Below are positions 1-9,256 of a DNA stretch of 64,000 nucleotides, piece after piece (positions within the stretch are counted from its first letter, which is position 1; each line of letters starts with the position of its first letter). Location: assembly GCA_018223085.1 (NCBI GenBank), contig JAAEZB010000002.1:17979-81978 (forward strand). Reading direction: 5' to 3'. Position numbers and translations under genes: made by a program. This stretch comes from Paracoccaceae bacterium (GTDB lineage Bacteria; Pseudomonadota; Alphaproteobacteria; Rhodobacterales; Rhodobacteraceae). The notes beneath the pieces are model-generated. The model saw only the letters and a list, made by a program, of their open reading frames with translations, was not told the DNA's origin and did no database searches.

Positions 1-62
1 ATTGCCGCCCCGATCCAACCAAGGCCAGCCACCAACGCGCCAAGTGTCACTTGTCTGAGCAT
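1..62 (-). CDS. N-terminal stub of an exported protein, cut by the window edge
   Basis: Read on the minus strand, an ATG at 62-60 follows a strong Shine-Dalgarno sequence (AGGAGG, complement of 68-73, five bases away). The 20 visible residues start M-L-R-Q-V-T and continue as a hydrophobic alanine/glycine/leucine stretch, which looks like a signal peptide or first membrane segment. The rest lies outside the window, so no family can be named. It is divergent from the glycosyltransferase-like gene at 184. Confidence 0.55.
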   Translation of the reverse strand, partial: MLRQVTLGALVAGLGWIGAA

Positions 63-183
63 TCTCCCCTCCTCTTGGGATTTTGCCCCGCCCGCACCGG
101 TTTTCCCCCTATTCGCGGGTGGAACGCAAGGATTTCGCCGCTATAGTCACGGCATAAGAGTATCGTGCAGGGCAGCATCAAAA

Positions 184-1188
184 ATGGCAAGAAAAGCGTC
201 GAAAAAGCCGGATTTCAACATCGTCATCGTCGGACAATCCGGGCGCCTCCAATATGAGGCCCTGCTCTTTGCCGCCTCCCTGCGCGCCAAATCCCCCGAT
301 TTCAAAGGCCGCCTCTTCGTCGCCGAACCCCAGCCCGGCCCGCAATGGAGCAAAGACCCCCGCATCGCCTCCGAACCGGTGCGCACGGCACTCGAAGACC
401 TTGGTGCCGAAATCCTGCCCTTCAACAACGAACATTTCGGCGAATACTACCCCTATGGCAACAAGATCGAAGCGCTTCTGGCTCTCCCCGAGGGTGAACC
501 CTTCGTCTTCTTCGACACCGACACGCTTGTGACCGGCGATCTGATGTCCGTGCCCTTCGATTTCGACCGGCCCAGCGCCTCGCGCAAGGTCGAGGGCACA
601 TGGCCCACCATCGAACTCTACGGCCCCGGCTACACACAAATCTGGAAATCGCTCTACGACAAGTTCGGCCTCGATTTCGAAAGCTCTCTGGATTTGTCAT
701 GGCCGGATGAATACTGGCGCCGCTATCTCTATTTCAACGCCGGGTTCTTCTATTACAAATGCCCCAAGCTCTTTGGCGAACGCTTCCTGCATTACGCCCG
801 CGAAATCCGCTGGAACGCGCCCGAGGAACTGGTCTGCCAATCCTTCGATCCCTGGCTTGACCAGATCGCCCTGCCCTTGGTGATCCACTCTTTCGGCGGA
901 GGACGCGATGCCCTGCCCGAGGGCTATCTCGACGGGGACGTGACCTGCCACTACCGCGTGCTACCTCTCGCCTATGCCCGCGAAAACGACCATGTCATCG
1001 ACGTACTCGAAGACATCACCGCCCCCAACAAGATCAAAAAAGTCCTCAAGCAATACGACCCGATCAAGCGCATGATCTATCAGGGCCGAGGCCAAAAGGT
1101 GCGCGCCCTCTTTGATCGCGACAACCTGCCCCGCAAGGAACAGGCCATCCGCAACACAATCAAACGCAATGGCTTCTGGATGCGCTGA
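184..1188 (+). CDS. glycosyltransferase-like protein with DxD motif
   Basis: A 334-residue soluble protein with no signal peptide. Residues about 12-40 look like the first strand and helix of a nucleotide-sugar fold (NIVIVGQSG). Residues about 108-117 (FVFFDTDTLV) carry a D-x-D motif preceded by hydrophobic residues, the usual metal/nucleotide-sugar site of GT-A glycosyltransferases. Aromatic-rich segments follow (YWRRYLYFNAGFFYY), then a basic C-terminus. This resembles GT8-like or nucleotide-diphospho-sugar transferase-fold proteins, but donor and acceptor cannot be read from sequence. It is monocistronic, with metY 118 bases downstream behind its own leader. Function is inferred from fold signals only. 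Confidence 0.6.
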   Translation: MARKASKKPDFNIVIVGQSGRLQYEALLFAASLRAKSPDFKGRLFVAEPQPGPQWSKDPRIASEPVRTALEDLGAEILPFNNEHFGEYYPYGNKIEALLALPEGEPFVFFDTDTLVTGDLMSVPFDFDRPSASRKVEGTWPTIELYGPGYTQIWKSLYDKFGLDFESSLDLSWPDEYWRRYLYFNAGFFYYKCPKLFGERFLHYAREIRWNAPEELVCQSFDPWLDQIALPLVIHSFGGGRDALPEGYLDGDVTCHYRVLPLAYARENDHVIDVLEDITAPNKIKKVLKQYDPIKRMIYQGRGQKVRALFDRDNLPRKEQAIRNTIKRNGFWMR

Positions 1189-1239
1189 ACGTCCGTTCCG
1201 CATATCCCTGCCAAACCAACACAATTTCCCTGATGCGCG

Positions 1240-1300
1240 AAGCGCCGTTGCGTGAACCTGCAACTCTGCCTAATGATGGCTGCGACATTTTGCAGGAGGA
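1240..1300 (+). promoter_or_regulatory. possible structured leader of metY with alternative RBS-sequestering stems
   Basis: Between the upstream gene and metY, GTTGC (1247-1251) can pair with GCAAC (1260-1264). Alternatively CCTGCAA (1257-1263) can pair with TTGCAGG (1290-1296), which overlaps the Shine-Dalgarno AGGAGG of metY. The two pairings exclude each other because both use 1260-1263. A GCC/GGC pair (1268-1270 with 1278-1280) lies inside the larger stem. The design resembles a translational riboswitch, but it does not match the SAM-II or SAM/SAH consensus as I know them. The stems are short and could arise by chance. Confidence 0.3.
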
Positions 1301-1306
1301 AAACCC

Positions 1307-2599
1307 ATGTCCGACGCCCCCGCTTTTGGCTTCGACACGCTTCAGATTCACGCCGGTGCCCGCCCCGATCCCGCGACCGGCGCCCGTAACACCCCCATTT
1401 ACCAGACCACGGCCTATGTCTTCCGCGACGCTGAACACGCCGCCGCGCTCTTCAACCTTCAGGAAGTAGGCTACATCTACTCGCGCCTGACCAACCCGAC
1501 CGTTGCCGTGCTTCAGGAACGCGTCGCGACCCTCGAAGGCGGCGTGGGCGCCGTCTGCTGCTCCTCGGGTCACGCGGCCCAGATCATGGCGCTTTTCCCG
1601 CTCATGGGGCCGGGGCTCAACGTGGTCGTCTCGACCCGCCTCTATGGCGGCTCCATCACCCAGTTTAGCCAGACCATCAAACGCTTCGGTTGGTCGGCCA
1701 AATTTGTCGATTTCGACGACAGCGCCGCCATCGAGGCCGCCATCGACGACAACACCCGCGCGGTCTTCTGTGAATCCGTTGCCAACCCCGGCGGCGTGGT
1801 GACCGATCTCGACGCCGTTGCCGCCGTCGCCGACAAAGCCGGTCTGCCGCTCATCGTCGACAACACCTCGGCCACCCCCTATCTCTGCCGCCCGATCGAA
1901 CACGGCGCGACGCTGGTGGTTCACTCGATGACCAAATACCTGACGGGCAACGGCTCCGTGACCGGCGGCGTGGTGGTCGACAGCGGCAAGTTCGACTGGT
2001 CCGCCTCGGACAAGTTCCCCTCGCTCTCGCAGCCCGAGCCCGCCTATCATGGTCTCAAGTTTCACGAGACCTTCGGCCCCCTCGCCTTTACCTTCCACGG
2101 TATCGCCATCGGGTTGCGCGACCTCGGCATGACGCTGAACCCGCAAGCGGCGCATTACACGCTCATGGGCATCGAAACCCTGTCCCTGCGCATGGAGCGT
2201 CACAACCAGAACGCCGAGAAGGTCGCCGCATGGCTTGAAACCAATCCCCATGTGGACGGCGTGACCTATGCGGGCCTGCCCTCCTCGCCCTATTTTGAGC
2301 GCGCCAAGCGCATCTGCCCCAAGGGCACCGGCGGCCTCTTCACCGTGGCGCTCAAAGGCGGCTATGACGCCTGCGTCAAATTCGTCGATAGCCTCGAACT
2401 CTTCAGCCACGTCGCCAACCTTGGTGATACGCGTAGCCTGGTGATCCACTCCGCCTCCACCACCCACCGCCAGCTCACCCCCGAGCAGCAGGATGCGGCA
2501 GGCGCAGGTGCCAATGTGGTGCGCATCTCCATCGGTATTGAAGACGCCGACGACCTGATCGCCGATCTCAATCAAGCGCTGGCCAAAGCCCACGCCTGA
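1307..2599 (+). CDS. metY: O-acetylhomoserine sulfhydrylase (aminocarboxypropyltransferase)
   Basis: A 430-residue PLP enzyme of the Cys/Met metabolism family. It makes homocysteine from O-acetylhomoserine and sulfide in the cytosol. The N-terminus has the family signature (FDTLQIHAGARPDP), followed by YSRLTNPT and the glycine-rich GGVGAVCCSSGHAA cofactor region. The Schiff-base lysine is in VVHSMTKYLTGNG near residue 209, and the C-terminal SLVIHSAST segment is also typical. Length matches MetY (about 425-430), longer than MetB or MetC. A good Shine-Dalgarno (aggagg) lies 7 bases before the ATG. It is followed by its own terminator, so it is probably a single-gene unit. Confidence 0.93.
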   Translation: MSDAPAFGFDTLQIHAGARPDPATGARNTPIYQTTAYVFRDAEHAAALFNLQEVGYIYSRLTNPTVAVLQERVATLEGGVGAVCCSSGHAAQIMALFPLMGPGLNVVVSTRLYGGSITQFSQTIKRFGWSAKFVDFDDSAAIEAAIDDNTRAVFCESVANPGGVVTDLDAVAAVADKAGLPLIVDNTSATPYLCRPIEHGATLVVHSMTKYLTGNGSVTGGVVVDSGKFDWSASDKFPSLSQPEPAYHGLKFHETFGPLAFTFHGIAIGLRDLGMTLNPQAAHYTLMGIETLSLRMERHNQNAEKVAAWLETNPHVDGVTYAGLPSSPYFERAKRICPKGTGGLFTVALKGGYDACVKFVDSLELFSHVANLGDTRSLVIHSASTTHRQLTPEQQDAAGAGANVVRISIGIEDADDLIADLNQALAKAHA

Positions 2600-2617
2600 T
2601 CGCTCTTGCAAAACATC

Positions 2618-2650
2618 AAAGGCCGCGCTTGAGATAGCGCGGCCTTTTCT
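2618..2650 (+). terminator. intrinsic terminator of metY
   Basis: An 11-bp stem (AAAGGCCGCGC, 2618-2628, with GCGCGGCCTTT, 2637-2647) closes an 8-base loop and runs into a T-rich tail. It lies 19 bases after the metY stop. The A-run on the left side means it may also serve the convergent SIMPL gene. Confidence 0.85.
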
Positions 2651-2687
2651 ATTTCACCTTGGCGAGAATACTCCGCGGGACAACGCC

Positions 2688-3374
2688 CTAATCTTCAATC
2701 GCAAACACCATCGTGACCGAGGCCGAGAACTCCATTTCCCCCGCAGCAACAGGCATCCCCATATCCGACGCCATTTCGGCCCGCGCCATCAACATCGGCT
2801 GCGGCGCACCCGTCCCCGCCTCCGACAGGCTCAGCACCGGCCCAAGCTCCACACCTGCCGCCTCGGCATAAAGCGCCGCCTTTGCCTTGGCATCGACCAC
2901 CGCTGCCTTGCGCGCCTCATTGCGAAGCGGTGCCGGATCCTGAACCGTGAACTGCAATCCGCCAAACCCATTCGCCCCATCGGCCACCACGGCCCCGAAG
3001 ATCTCCCGCAATAGCGCCAGATCGCGCAACCGGATCGTCACCCGCGTCGCCGCGCGATAGCCGCGAATTTTCGGCGGCGTGTCCGCATTGTATTGCCGTG
3101 TCCATAGCGGGTTGAGAGAGACCGTGCTGGTCTGCATGTCGCGCGCGGCAATCTTCATCTCTTCAAGGCGTGCAAACACCGCCCGCGCCCGCGCCGCCAC
3201 CGTATCAAGCGCCACAGCGGCCTCTTCGGCCTCCTCGCTGACTTCCAGCGTCAGAACCGCCATATCCGGCACCGCCGCGACGATCCCTTCACCCGTCACC
3301 GTAATCATGCGCGGCTCGGCATTGACCGCCCCCGCAAGACCCAAAACCCAAAAAACCAATACCATCAAACGCAT
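2688..3374 (-). CDS. periplasmic SIMPL-domain (DUF541) protein
   Basis: A 228-residue protein with a clear signal peptide (hydrophobic residues 3-17, cleavage probably after VNA near residue 19). The mature part starts R-M-I-T-V-T-G-E-G, the usual opening of SIMPL/DUF541 (YggE-type) domains. It continues with an alternating hydrophobic strand, an Ala/Glu-rich helix, and a region ending in VTMVFAIED. YggE relatives are periplasmic or outer-membrane associated and are linked to oxidative-stress tolerance in E. coli; the molecular activity is unknown. The start has an aggaga-type Shine-Dalgarno about 7 bases upstream. It converges on metY across the shared terminator region. Confidence 0.85.
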   Translation of the reverse strand: MRLMVLVFWVLGLAGAVNAEPRMITVTGEGIVAAVPDMAVLTLEVSEEAEEAAVALDTVAARARAVFARLEEMKIAARDMQTSTVSLNPLWTRQYNADTPPKIRGYRAATRVTIRLRDLALLREIFGAVVADGANGFGGLQFTVQDPAPLRNEARKAAVVDAKAKAALYAEAAGVELGPVLSLSEAGTGAPQPMLMARAEMASDMGMPVAAGEMEFSASVTMVFAIED

Positions 3375-3540
3375 GGTGACATCTCCTTTTGTCCATCTTC
3401 CTGAGACTGCGCCTTTGCTGGTCTCGTGTCAAAACCTCCGGCCCCGTCTGTTTTCCTTCCCTTCGGCGAATCCCTGCGATAAAATCCAGCGAACGGAGCC
3501 GAGACTCCACAAGCCATGTCATGGGTGCTAGAGCCGCCAT

Positions 3541-5865
3541 ATGAAACCGGATTTTGCCCTTTCCCTTTCTTTTGAAGGGATCAGTCTTCTTTACCGCGTC
3601 GAAGGCGGCTGGCACCTATTGGGCGAAGCAGCTCTGACATCGGAAACGCTTGGAGCCGATCTTGAGGCCCTGCGCGCCATGGCCGAGGCCATTGGTGGCA
3701 ATACTTTCCGCACCAAACTCGTCCTGCCCAACGAACAGATCAAGTATCTGGCCCTCAGCACCGGCAAGATCCCGCGCAAAGCACGCGAAGAAGCGATTGC
3801 CCGCGAACTTGAGGCCACAACCCCCTACCAGATCACTGACCTCGCCTTTGATCTAAGCCCGACCGGAACCGAGACCCTCGCCGCCGCCGCCGCGCGCGAA
3901 ACGCTGGCCGAGGCCGAAGCCTTCGCCGCCGAACACGCCTTCAACCCGGTCTGCTTCGTCGCCATCCCGCCTGCGGGTGCCTTTTCTGGTGAGCCCTTCT
4001 TCGGGGCGACAGACGCCGCAGCCAAGCTGCTCAAGAAAGACAAGCCCGAGGCCGATGAACTGCCGATCCATGTGATCTCCTCCGGCCCGCTTCCCGAACC
4101 AGAGCCGGAACCGGCCCCTGAACCCACGCCGGAACCAACACCTGCACCCGAAATTCCCTCTGCACCTGTCGAACAGATCGCAGAGCCGGAACTCCCGCTT
4201 GCCCCGGTGCCCGCCACCGAGCCCGAGCAAGCGCCCGATCCCAAACCCGAAGCGCCCGCCGACGAGCCGCTTCCGACCTTCGGAAGCCGCCGCACCGCAA
4301 GCGCCCCGATCCGCGCCGAGCGCGGAGCCGAAACGCCCCCCCCGGCCGCCTCGACCCTGACCGCAAGCCGCGAAGACGCGGCCGCGCTGCGCTTTGATCC
4401 GGCCCGCATCGCCGCCGGCCTGCGCCCCCACGACGCCGACAAAACCGCCGCCCCAAAACCGGCACGCCCCACTCCCGCAAAGAAAAAAGCCAGGCAATTC
4501 GCCAAGGTCGCGACCGGCGTGATCGGCACCGCTGCGACAGGTGTAAACCGGGCCCTCGCCATCCTGCGTGATCGTAGCAGCGCCCGGCCCGAGCCGAAAC
4601 CAGACGCCAAAACCGCCCCCGCGACCGAACGCCAACGGATGATGATCTTCGGTGCCCGCACTGGCGAGATCGGCGGCAAGCCGCGTTTCCTCGGTCTGGC
4701 GCTTACGGTGGTGCTATTGCTGTTCCTCGCCGCCGTCGCCGCATGGGCCGCGCTGTTCCTTGAGGATGGCGTCGCGGGCCTCTTCCGCCGCGACCCGCCG
4801 CAACAAATCGCCAACACGGCCCCCGAAAGCCACCCTGTTGAGGCGCTTGAAACCGACGCCCTGCCGCCGGTGTCGCCGGGATCAATCACCGACAGCGCCG
4901 AAATCGAAGCGATGACCGACGAGGGCCACCCCTCAGCTCTCGACAGCCGCGAGGCCGAGGCCCGCTACGCGGCCACCGGCATCTGGCAACGTGCCCCCGA
5001 GCAGACGCAAGTGCCGCTTTCAGGCAGCACCGATGATCTCTACCTGACGTCGATTGACCGCGTGGTGATGGCCAAGGATGCCGTCGCCCTGCCAAATCCT
5101 GTGTCCTACCAAACCGACCGCGATATGGCGCGCCAGATGTCGCCCCTGCCGCGCGGCCTGAGCTTCGATCTCGACGAACGCGGGCTGGTTAAGGCCACGC
5201 CAAACGGCGCACTCTCGCCCGAAGGCATCATGGTCTATCTCGGGCGCCCGCCAGTCCTGCCGCGAACCTACCCCGAGCGCCAAGCCGCGCCGGGCGAAGC
5301 CCTGCCGCCTGAAACCCGCGCCCGGATTGCCGGACTACGCCCGCGCCTGCGCCCCACTGATCTGATCGAACAAAACGAACGCGCCTCCAATGGCGGGCGT
5401 TCTCTGGCCGAACTGGGCAACATGCGCCCGCGCCTGCGTCCCGAAACCGAGAAAGCCGCCGAAGAGGCCGAGGACACCACCGCCACACAATACGCCGTGG
5501 CCACCTCACTGCGCCCCAAAGCACGCCCGGCCAATTTCGAAACCATCGTCGCGCGGGTTGATCCTGCCGAACGGGCACAGCCCGCCGTCGTAAACGCCGC
5601 CGTGGCCCCCGCCATCCCAAGCAAAGCTTCCGTGGCCCGGCAGGCCACAATCCAGAACGCCATGAACCTGCGCAAGATCAACCTTGTTGGCGTCTATGGC
5701 ACCTCAAGCTCGCGCCGCGCGCTGGTGCGCCTGTCCAATGGGCGGTTCAAAAAGGTCAAGGTCGGCGACCGGATCGACGGCGGCAAAGTCGCCGCCATTG
5801 GCGATACCGAGCTGCGCTATGTGAAATCCGGCAAAAACGTGGTACTAAAACTGCCCCGAGGCTAA
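3541..5865 (+). CDS. bitopic membrane protein, GspL/PilM-like N-terminus and PilP/GspC-like C-terminus
   Basis: A 774-residue protein. Residues 1-160 contain alternating strands and the segment RKAREEAIARELEATTPYQI, reminiscent of the cytoplasmic GspL/PilM domain. A long Pro/Glu/Ala linker (about 180-260) follows, then one membrane segment near 382-404. A second disordered region carries three spaced RP-x-x-RP motifs (LRPRLRP near 599, MRPRLRP near 628, LRPKARP near 658). The last 65 residues (LVGVYGTSSSRRALVRL, then KVKVGDRIDGGKVAAIGD) resemble the HR-type domain of PilP/GspC. Similar Rhodobacteraceae proteins are sometimes labelled translation initiation factor 2, which does not fit: there is no GTPase motif. 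No pilus or type II secretion genes lie nearby, so the partner is unknown. Confidence 0.6.
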   Translation: MKPDFALSLSFEGISLLYRVEGGWHLLGEAALTSETLGADLEALRAMAEAIGGNTFRTKLVLPNEQIKYLALSTGKIPRKAREEAIARELEATTPYQITDLAFDLSPTGTETLAAAAARETLAEAEAFAAEHAFNPVCFVAIPPAGAFSGEPFFGATDAAAKLLKKDKPEADELPIHVISSGPLPEPEPEPAPEPTPEPTPAPEIPSAPVEQIAEPELPLAPVPATEPEQAPDPKPEAPADEPLPTFGSRRTASAPIRAERGAETPPPAASTLTASREDAAALRFDPARIAAGLRPHDADKTAAPKPARPTPAKKKARQFAKVATGVIGTAATGVNRALAILRDRSSARPEPKPDAKTAPATERQRMMIFGARTGEIGGKPRFLGLALTVVLLLFLAAVAAWAALFLEDGVAGLFRRDPPQQIANTAPESHPVEALETDALPPVSPGSITDSAEIEAMTDEGHPSALDSREAEARYAATGIWQRAPEQTQVPLSGSTDDLYLTSIDRVVMAKDAVALPNPVSYQTDRDMARQMSPLPRGLSFDLDERGLVKATPNGALSPEGIMVYLGRPPVLPRTYPERQAAPGEALPPETRARIAGLRPRLRPTDLIEQNERASNGGRSLAELGNMRPRLRPETEKAAEEAEDTTATQYAVATSLRPKARPANFETIVARVDPAERAQPAVVNAAVAPAIPSKASVARQATIQNAMNLRKINLVGVYGTSSSRRALVRLSNGRFKKVKVGDRIDGGKVAAIGDTELRYVKSGKNVVLKLPRG

Positions 5866-5904
5866 GCCCGCCGACACGCCCTGCCCCAAGCCAAAAGGTT
5901 CTCC

Positions 5905-6774
5905 GTGCCAGCCGCCAAAAATCCCCTCGACCAGACCCTGACAGAGCGGCTCTTCCTGCCCGAGGATGCGACGGTGCGCCTGCGCCTCATGCGCGGGCTG
6001 ATCCATATGGTCGACGGCACGAGCCGGACCCTGTTTCGCAAACCCTTTTTCGGCCTGCGCGAATGCGAGGCGCTCTGGAAAGAGCTTGATATGGCGACCG
6101 ACATGGATCTGGTCGCCGCTCTTCTGGCCCTCAAGGGCGGAACCGCGCTTGAGGCGCATGGGATCGATCATATTCCCGAAACCGGCCCCGCGCTGATCGC
6201 CTCGACCCATCCGACCGGCCCCTTCGATTTCGTCGCCCATGCCGGTGCCCTCATCAAACGCCGCCCCGACCTCAAGGTGGTCGCCAATAATGACGCCCGA
6301 ACATTCCTCGGGGCCGACCGCATCGTTTCGGTCCGGGTCAACCGCCACAACCGCGCGCTCTCGGCACGGCGCACCGTGACCGCCATGGAAACCCACCTGC
6401 GCGATGGCGGGGCGTTGCTGATCTTCGGCTCTGGCCGCGTGCCGCGCCGCGCCGGTAGCGGGCTGATCGAGCCGCACTGGCGCTCTGGTGCGACCCGTGT
6501 CTCCAAGACCTGCAACATCCCGATTATTCCCGCCAGCATCGACGTGCGCAATTCGCGTTACTACTACCGCCTGCGTCACCTCGCATGGCGCCTGAGCGGC
6601 AGCGACAACTTCGCCGTCACCGTCGGCTCGCTGCGCTACCTGATCGAAATGCTCGATCAACTCGGCGGGCGCTATGATCTGCACTACGGCGCCCCCCTCG
6701 CCGCTGGAACAGCCCCAGAGCTGATCCAGAAACAGGCCGAAAGCCTCGTGCCCGGCCTCTATTACGGCACCTGA
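5905..6774 (+). CDS. PlsC-type 1-acylglycerol-phosphate acyltransferase family protein
   Basis: A 289-residue acyltransferase. Block I near residues 93-99 is HPTGPFD, a His and Asp separated by five residues as in the OlsA/hemolysin-like branch (NHPTG), not the classical HX4D. The glycine-rich block GGALLIFGSGRVPRR near 168-182 corresponds to the FPEG-type acceptor-binding block, with FGSGR in place of FPEGTR. NIPIIPASI is the last conserved strand. It probably transfers acyl groups to a glycerol-phosphate or ornithine-lipid-type acceptor at the inner membrane. GTG start; it begins 39 bases after the upstream gene and may be co-transcribed with it. Confidence 0.75.
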   Translation: MPAAKNPLDQTLTERLFLPEDATVRLRLMRGLIHMVDGTSRTLFRKPFFGLRECEALWKELDMATDMDLVAALLALKGGTALEAHGIDHIPETGPALIASTHPTGPFDFVAHAGALIKRRPDLKVVANNDARTFLGADRIVSVRVNRHNRALSARRTVTAMETHLRDGGALLIFGSGRVPRRAGSGLIEPHWRSGATRVSKTCNIPIIPASIDVRNSRYYYRLRHLAWRLSGSDNFAVTVGSLRYLIEMLDQLGGRYDLHYGAPLAAGTAPELIQKQAESLVPGLYYGT

Positions 6775-6910
6775 CCGCCCCCGGCACAGCGAATATTCGA
6801 CCCACTAATCACATCACCATTCTTGCAATCCTCGCGGCATATGACGTGCATCTGTTACAATAATCGCGTATCCTGCGCGTGAAAATCAAAAACAACGCGG
6901 TTTTTTCGCA

Positions 6911-7366
6911 ATGCTGGACGAGATGGACAAGCGGCTCCTCGCCGCGCTTCAGAAAAACGCCCACCTGACGGCGCAAGAGCTGGGCGAGATGCTCAACCTC
7001 TCCCCCTCTCAGGCCGGGCGCCGCCGCCAGCGCCTCGAAGGCGAAGGCTATATCGCGTCCTATACCGCGCGCCTCGATCCGGTCCGCATCGGCCTTGACG
7101 TGCAGGCCTTTATCCAAGTGACCCTCGCCCTCCACAGCACCGAACACGGGCGCGGATTTGTCTCCATGATCTCGACCCGCCCCGAGGTCATTAGCGCCTG
7201 GACGCTCACCGGAGACGCCGATTACCTCCTGCGCGTCTATTGCGAGGATCTTTCTGCACTCAACGCCTTGATTCACGACGTCCTGTTGCCACATCCAGCC
7301 GTAGCCCGAGTCCAAAGCCAGATCGTCATGGACCAGTGCAAACACGACGCGCCCCTGCCCACCTGA
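6911..7366 (+). CDS. Lrp/AsnC-family transcriptional regulator
   Basis: A 151-residue regulator. Residues 1-60 form the AsnC-type winged helix-turn-helix (LDEMDKRLLAALQKNAHLTA, then NLSPSQAGRRRQRLEGEGYI). Residues 65-145 form the RAM/effector domain with the usual AWTLTGDADYLLRV core. Members bind DNA as dimers or octamers and sense amino acids; the ligand here cannot be read. It lies 15 bases before the Kef-type antiporter in the same direction, so the pair may be an operon, an unusual partnership for Lrp proteins. Confidence 0.9.
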   Translation: MLDEMDKRLLAALQKNAHLTAQELGEMLNLSPSQAGRRRQRLEGEGYIASYTARLDPVRIGLDVQAFIQVTLALHSTEHGRGFVSMISTRPEVISAWTLTGDADYLLRVYCEDLSALNALIHDVLLPHPAVARVQSQIVMDQCKHDAPLPT

Positions 7367-7381
7367 AGGACCTAACCACAC

Positions 7382-9256
7382 ATGGACGGATTCCTGCTCC
7401 AGATCACGATCTTCCTCGGCACCGCGGTCATCGCCGTGCCCATCTCGGCGCGGCTCGGCATGGGCTCTGTGCTCGGTTACCTTCTTGCCGGGGTGCTGAT
7501 CGGACCAATCCTCGGCCTCGTCGAAAGCTCGCAGGATCTCATGCATTTCGCCGAATTCGGCGTGGTGATGATGCTCTTCCTGATCGGCCTCGAACTGGAC
7601 CCGCGCGCCCTCTGGGCCATGCGGCACAAACTTCTCGGCCTCGGCGGGCTGCAAATCCTCCTGACCGGCACCACGATCACCGTCGGCGCTCTCTGGCTCG
7701 ACCATCCGCTGCAAACCTCGATCGCCCTCGGCATGATCTTTGCCCTCTCTTCAACGGCCATCGTCCTGCAAACGCTCTCTGAAAAGAACCTGATGCAGAC
7801 CGGCGGCGGGCGCTCTGCCTTTGCCGTGCTCCTGACACAAGACATCGCCGTAATCCCGATGCTAGCGATCCTGCCGCTTCTGGCCATGGATCCGGTCATG
7901 CAAATCGCCGCTGATGGTTCGATCCAATCGGTCGGTGCTGCCAAGGATGGCCACGCTGCGGAACTCTCCCTCGTCGAAGGATTGCCCGGCTGGGGCGTCA
8001 CCCTCGTCACCCTTGCCGCCGTAGGGGCCGTGGTTTTGGCCGGGCGCTACCTCGTGCGCCCCATCTTCCGCTTCATTCATGCCGCCAACCTGCGCGAGAT
8101 GTATACCGCCCTTGCCCTGCTGATCGTCATTGGCATCGCCCTGCTGATGACCATGGTGGGCCTCTCACCCGCGCTTGGCACCTTCCTCGCCGGCGTCATC
8201 CTCGCCACGAGCGAATTCCGCCACGAACTCGAAAGCGACATCCAACCCTTCAAAGGTCTCCTCCTCGGCCTCTTCTTTATCACCGTCGGCTCCCAGATCG
8301 ACTTTGCCGGGTTCTTCGCCGATCCCGTGCCGATCCTGTCACTGACCTTCGCGCTCATCTTTGCCAAGGCCGTGATCCTGTTCATCCTTGGCCGCATCTT
8401 CGGCCTGCGCGGACGCAACCAGATCCTCTTTACCCTAAGCCTCGCACAGGCCGGGGAATTCGGTTTCGTGCTGATCTCCTTCGCCCTGCAACAACATGTG
8501 CTGCCGCCAGCGCTGGCCGAGGAACTGATGCTTGTGGTGGCGCTCTCCATGCTCATCACGCCGCTTCTCTTCATCGCCTATGATCTCCTGACCCGCCGCA
8601 TGGCCGAGAGCAAGGAAACCCGCCCCGATGATGAGATCGACGAACAAGGCCCCGTCATCATCGCCGGGATTGGCCGCTTTGGTCAAATCGTCAATCGCCT
8701 CGTGCGTTCGGCCGGGTTCAAGACCGTGGTGCTTGACCATGACATGCGCACCATCGAACTCATGCGCCGTTTCGGGGTCAAAGGCTTCTTTGGCGACCCG
8801 ACCCGCCCCGAACTTCTCCACGCCGCTGGCTTGGGCGAGGCACGGGTGCTTGTCGTGGCGCTGGACGACCCCAAGAACGCGACCAAGCTTGTCGCCTTCG
8901 CCCGTCGTGATCGGCCCGACCTGCATATCATCGCCCGCGCCCATGACCGCCACCATACATTCGAACTCTTCAACGCAGGCGCCAATGACATCGTCCGCGA
9001 GATGTTCGACTCATCCCTCCGCGCCGGACGCTATGTTCTGGAGAATATCGGGCTGAGCGAATACGAAGCCGCTCAAGCCGAACAGGCCTTCTACAAGCAC
9101 GACCGTTATACGATCCGCGAATTGGCCCAGCATTGGAATCCAAAGATCCCCACCGCCGAAAACAAGGCCTACATTGCCCGCGCCAAAGAGCTTGAGAAGG
9201 AACTCGAAATGTCCCTCCTCGCGCTCCTCGAAACAGAGCGCAAAGACGCGTCCTAG
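7382..9256 (+). CDS. Kef-type (CPA2) cation:proton antiporter with RCK/TrkA-N domain
   Basis: A 624-residue inner-membrane transporter. Residues 1-395 contain about 12 hydrophobic helices with CPA2 landmarks ([62 protein letters not shown]). A charged linker follows. Residues about 418-535 are a Rossmann RCK domain ([17 protein letters not shown], acidic VVLDHD, and [10 protein letters not shown]). This is the KefB/KefC architecture: glutathione-gated K+ efflux protecting against electrophiles. Gating by glutathione adducts is inferred, and no KefF/KefG ancillary gene is adjacent. The 3' end overlaps cobT by four bases, tail to tail. Confidence 0.9.
   Translation: MDGFLLQITIFLGTAVIAVPISARLGMGSVLGYLLAGVLIGPILGLVESSQDLMHFAEFGVVMMLFLIGLELDPRALWAMRHKLLGLGGLQILLTGTTITVGALWLDHPLQTSIALGMIFALSSTAIVLQTLSEKNLMQTGGGRSAFAVLLTQDIAVIPMLAILPLLAMDPVMQIAADGSIQSVGAAKDGHAAELSLVEGLPGWGVTLVTLAAVGAVVLAGRYLVRPIFRFIHAANLREMYTALALLIVIGIALLMTMVGLSPALGTFLAGVILATSEFRHELESDIQPFKGLLLGLFFITVGSQIDFAGFFADPVPILSLTFALIFAKAVILFILGRIFGLRGRNQILFTLSLAQAGEFGFVLISFALQQHVLPPALAEELMLVVALSMLITPLLFIAYDLLTRRMAESKETRPDDEIDEQGPVIIAGIGRFGQIVNRLVRSAGFKTVVLDHDMRTIELMRRFGVKGFFGDPTRPELLHAAGLGEARVLVVALDDPKNATKLVAFARRDRPDLHIIARAHDRHHTFELFNAGANDIVREMFDSSLRAGRYVLENIGLSEYEAAQAEQAFYKHDRYTIRELAQHWNPKIPTAENKAYIARAKELEKELEMSLLALLETERKDAS

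Noticed and set aside
1160-2611. A 483-codon minus-strand frame opposite metY
   Set aside because: Same antisense effect; the plus strand encodes an unmistakable PLP enzyme with its Shine-Dalgarno and terminator.
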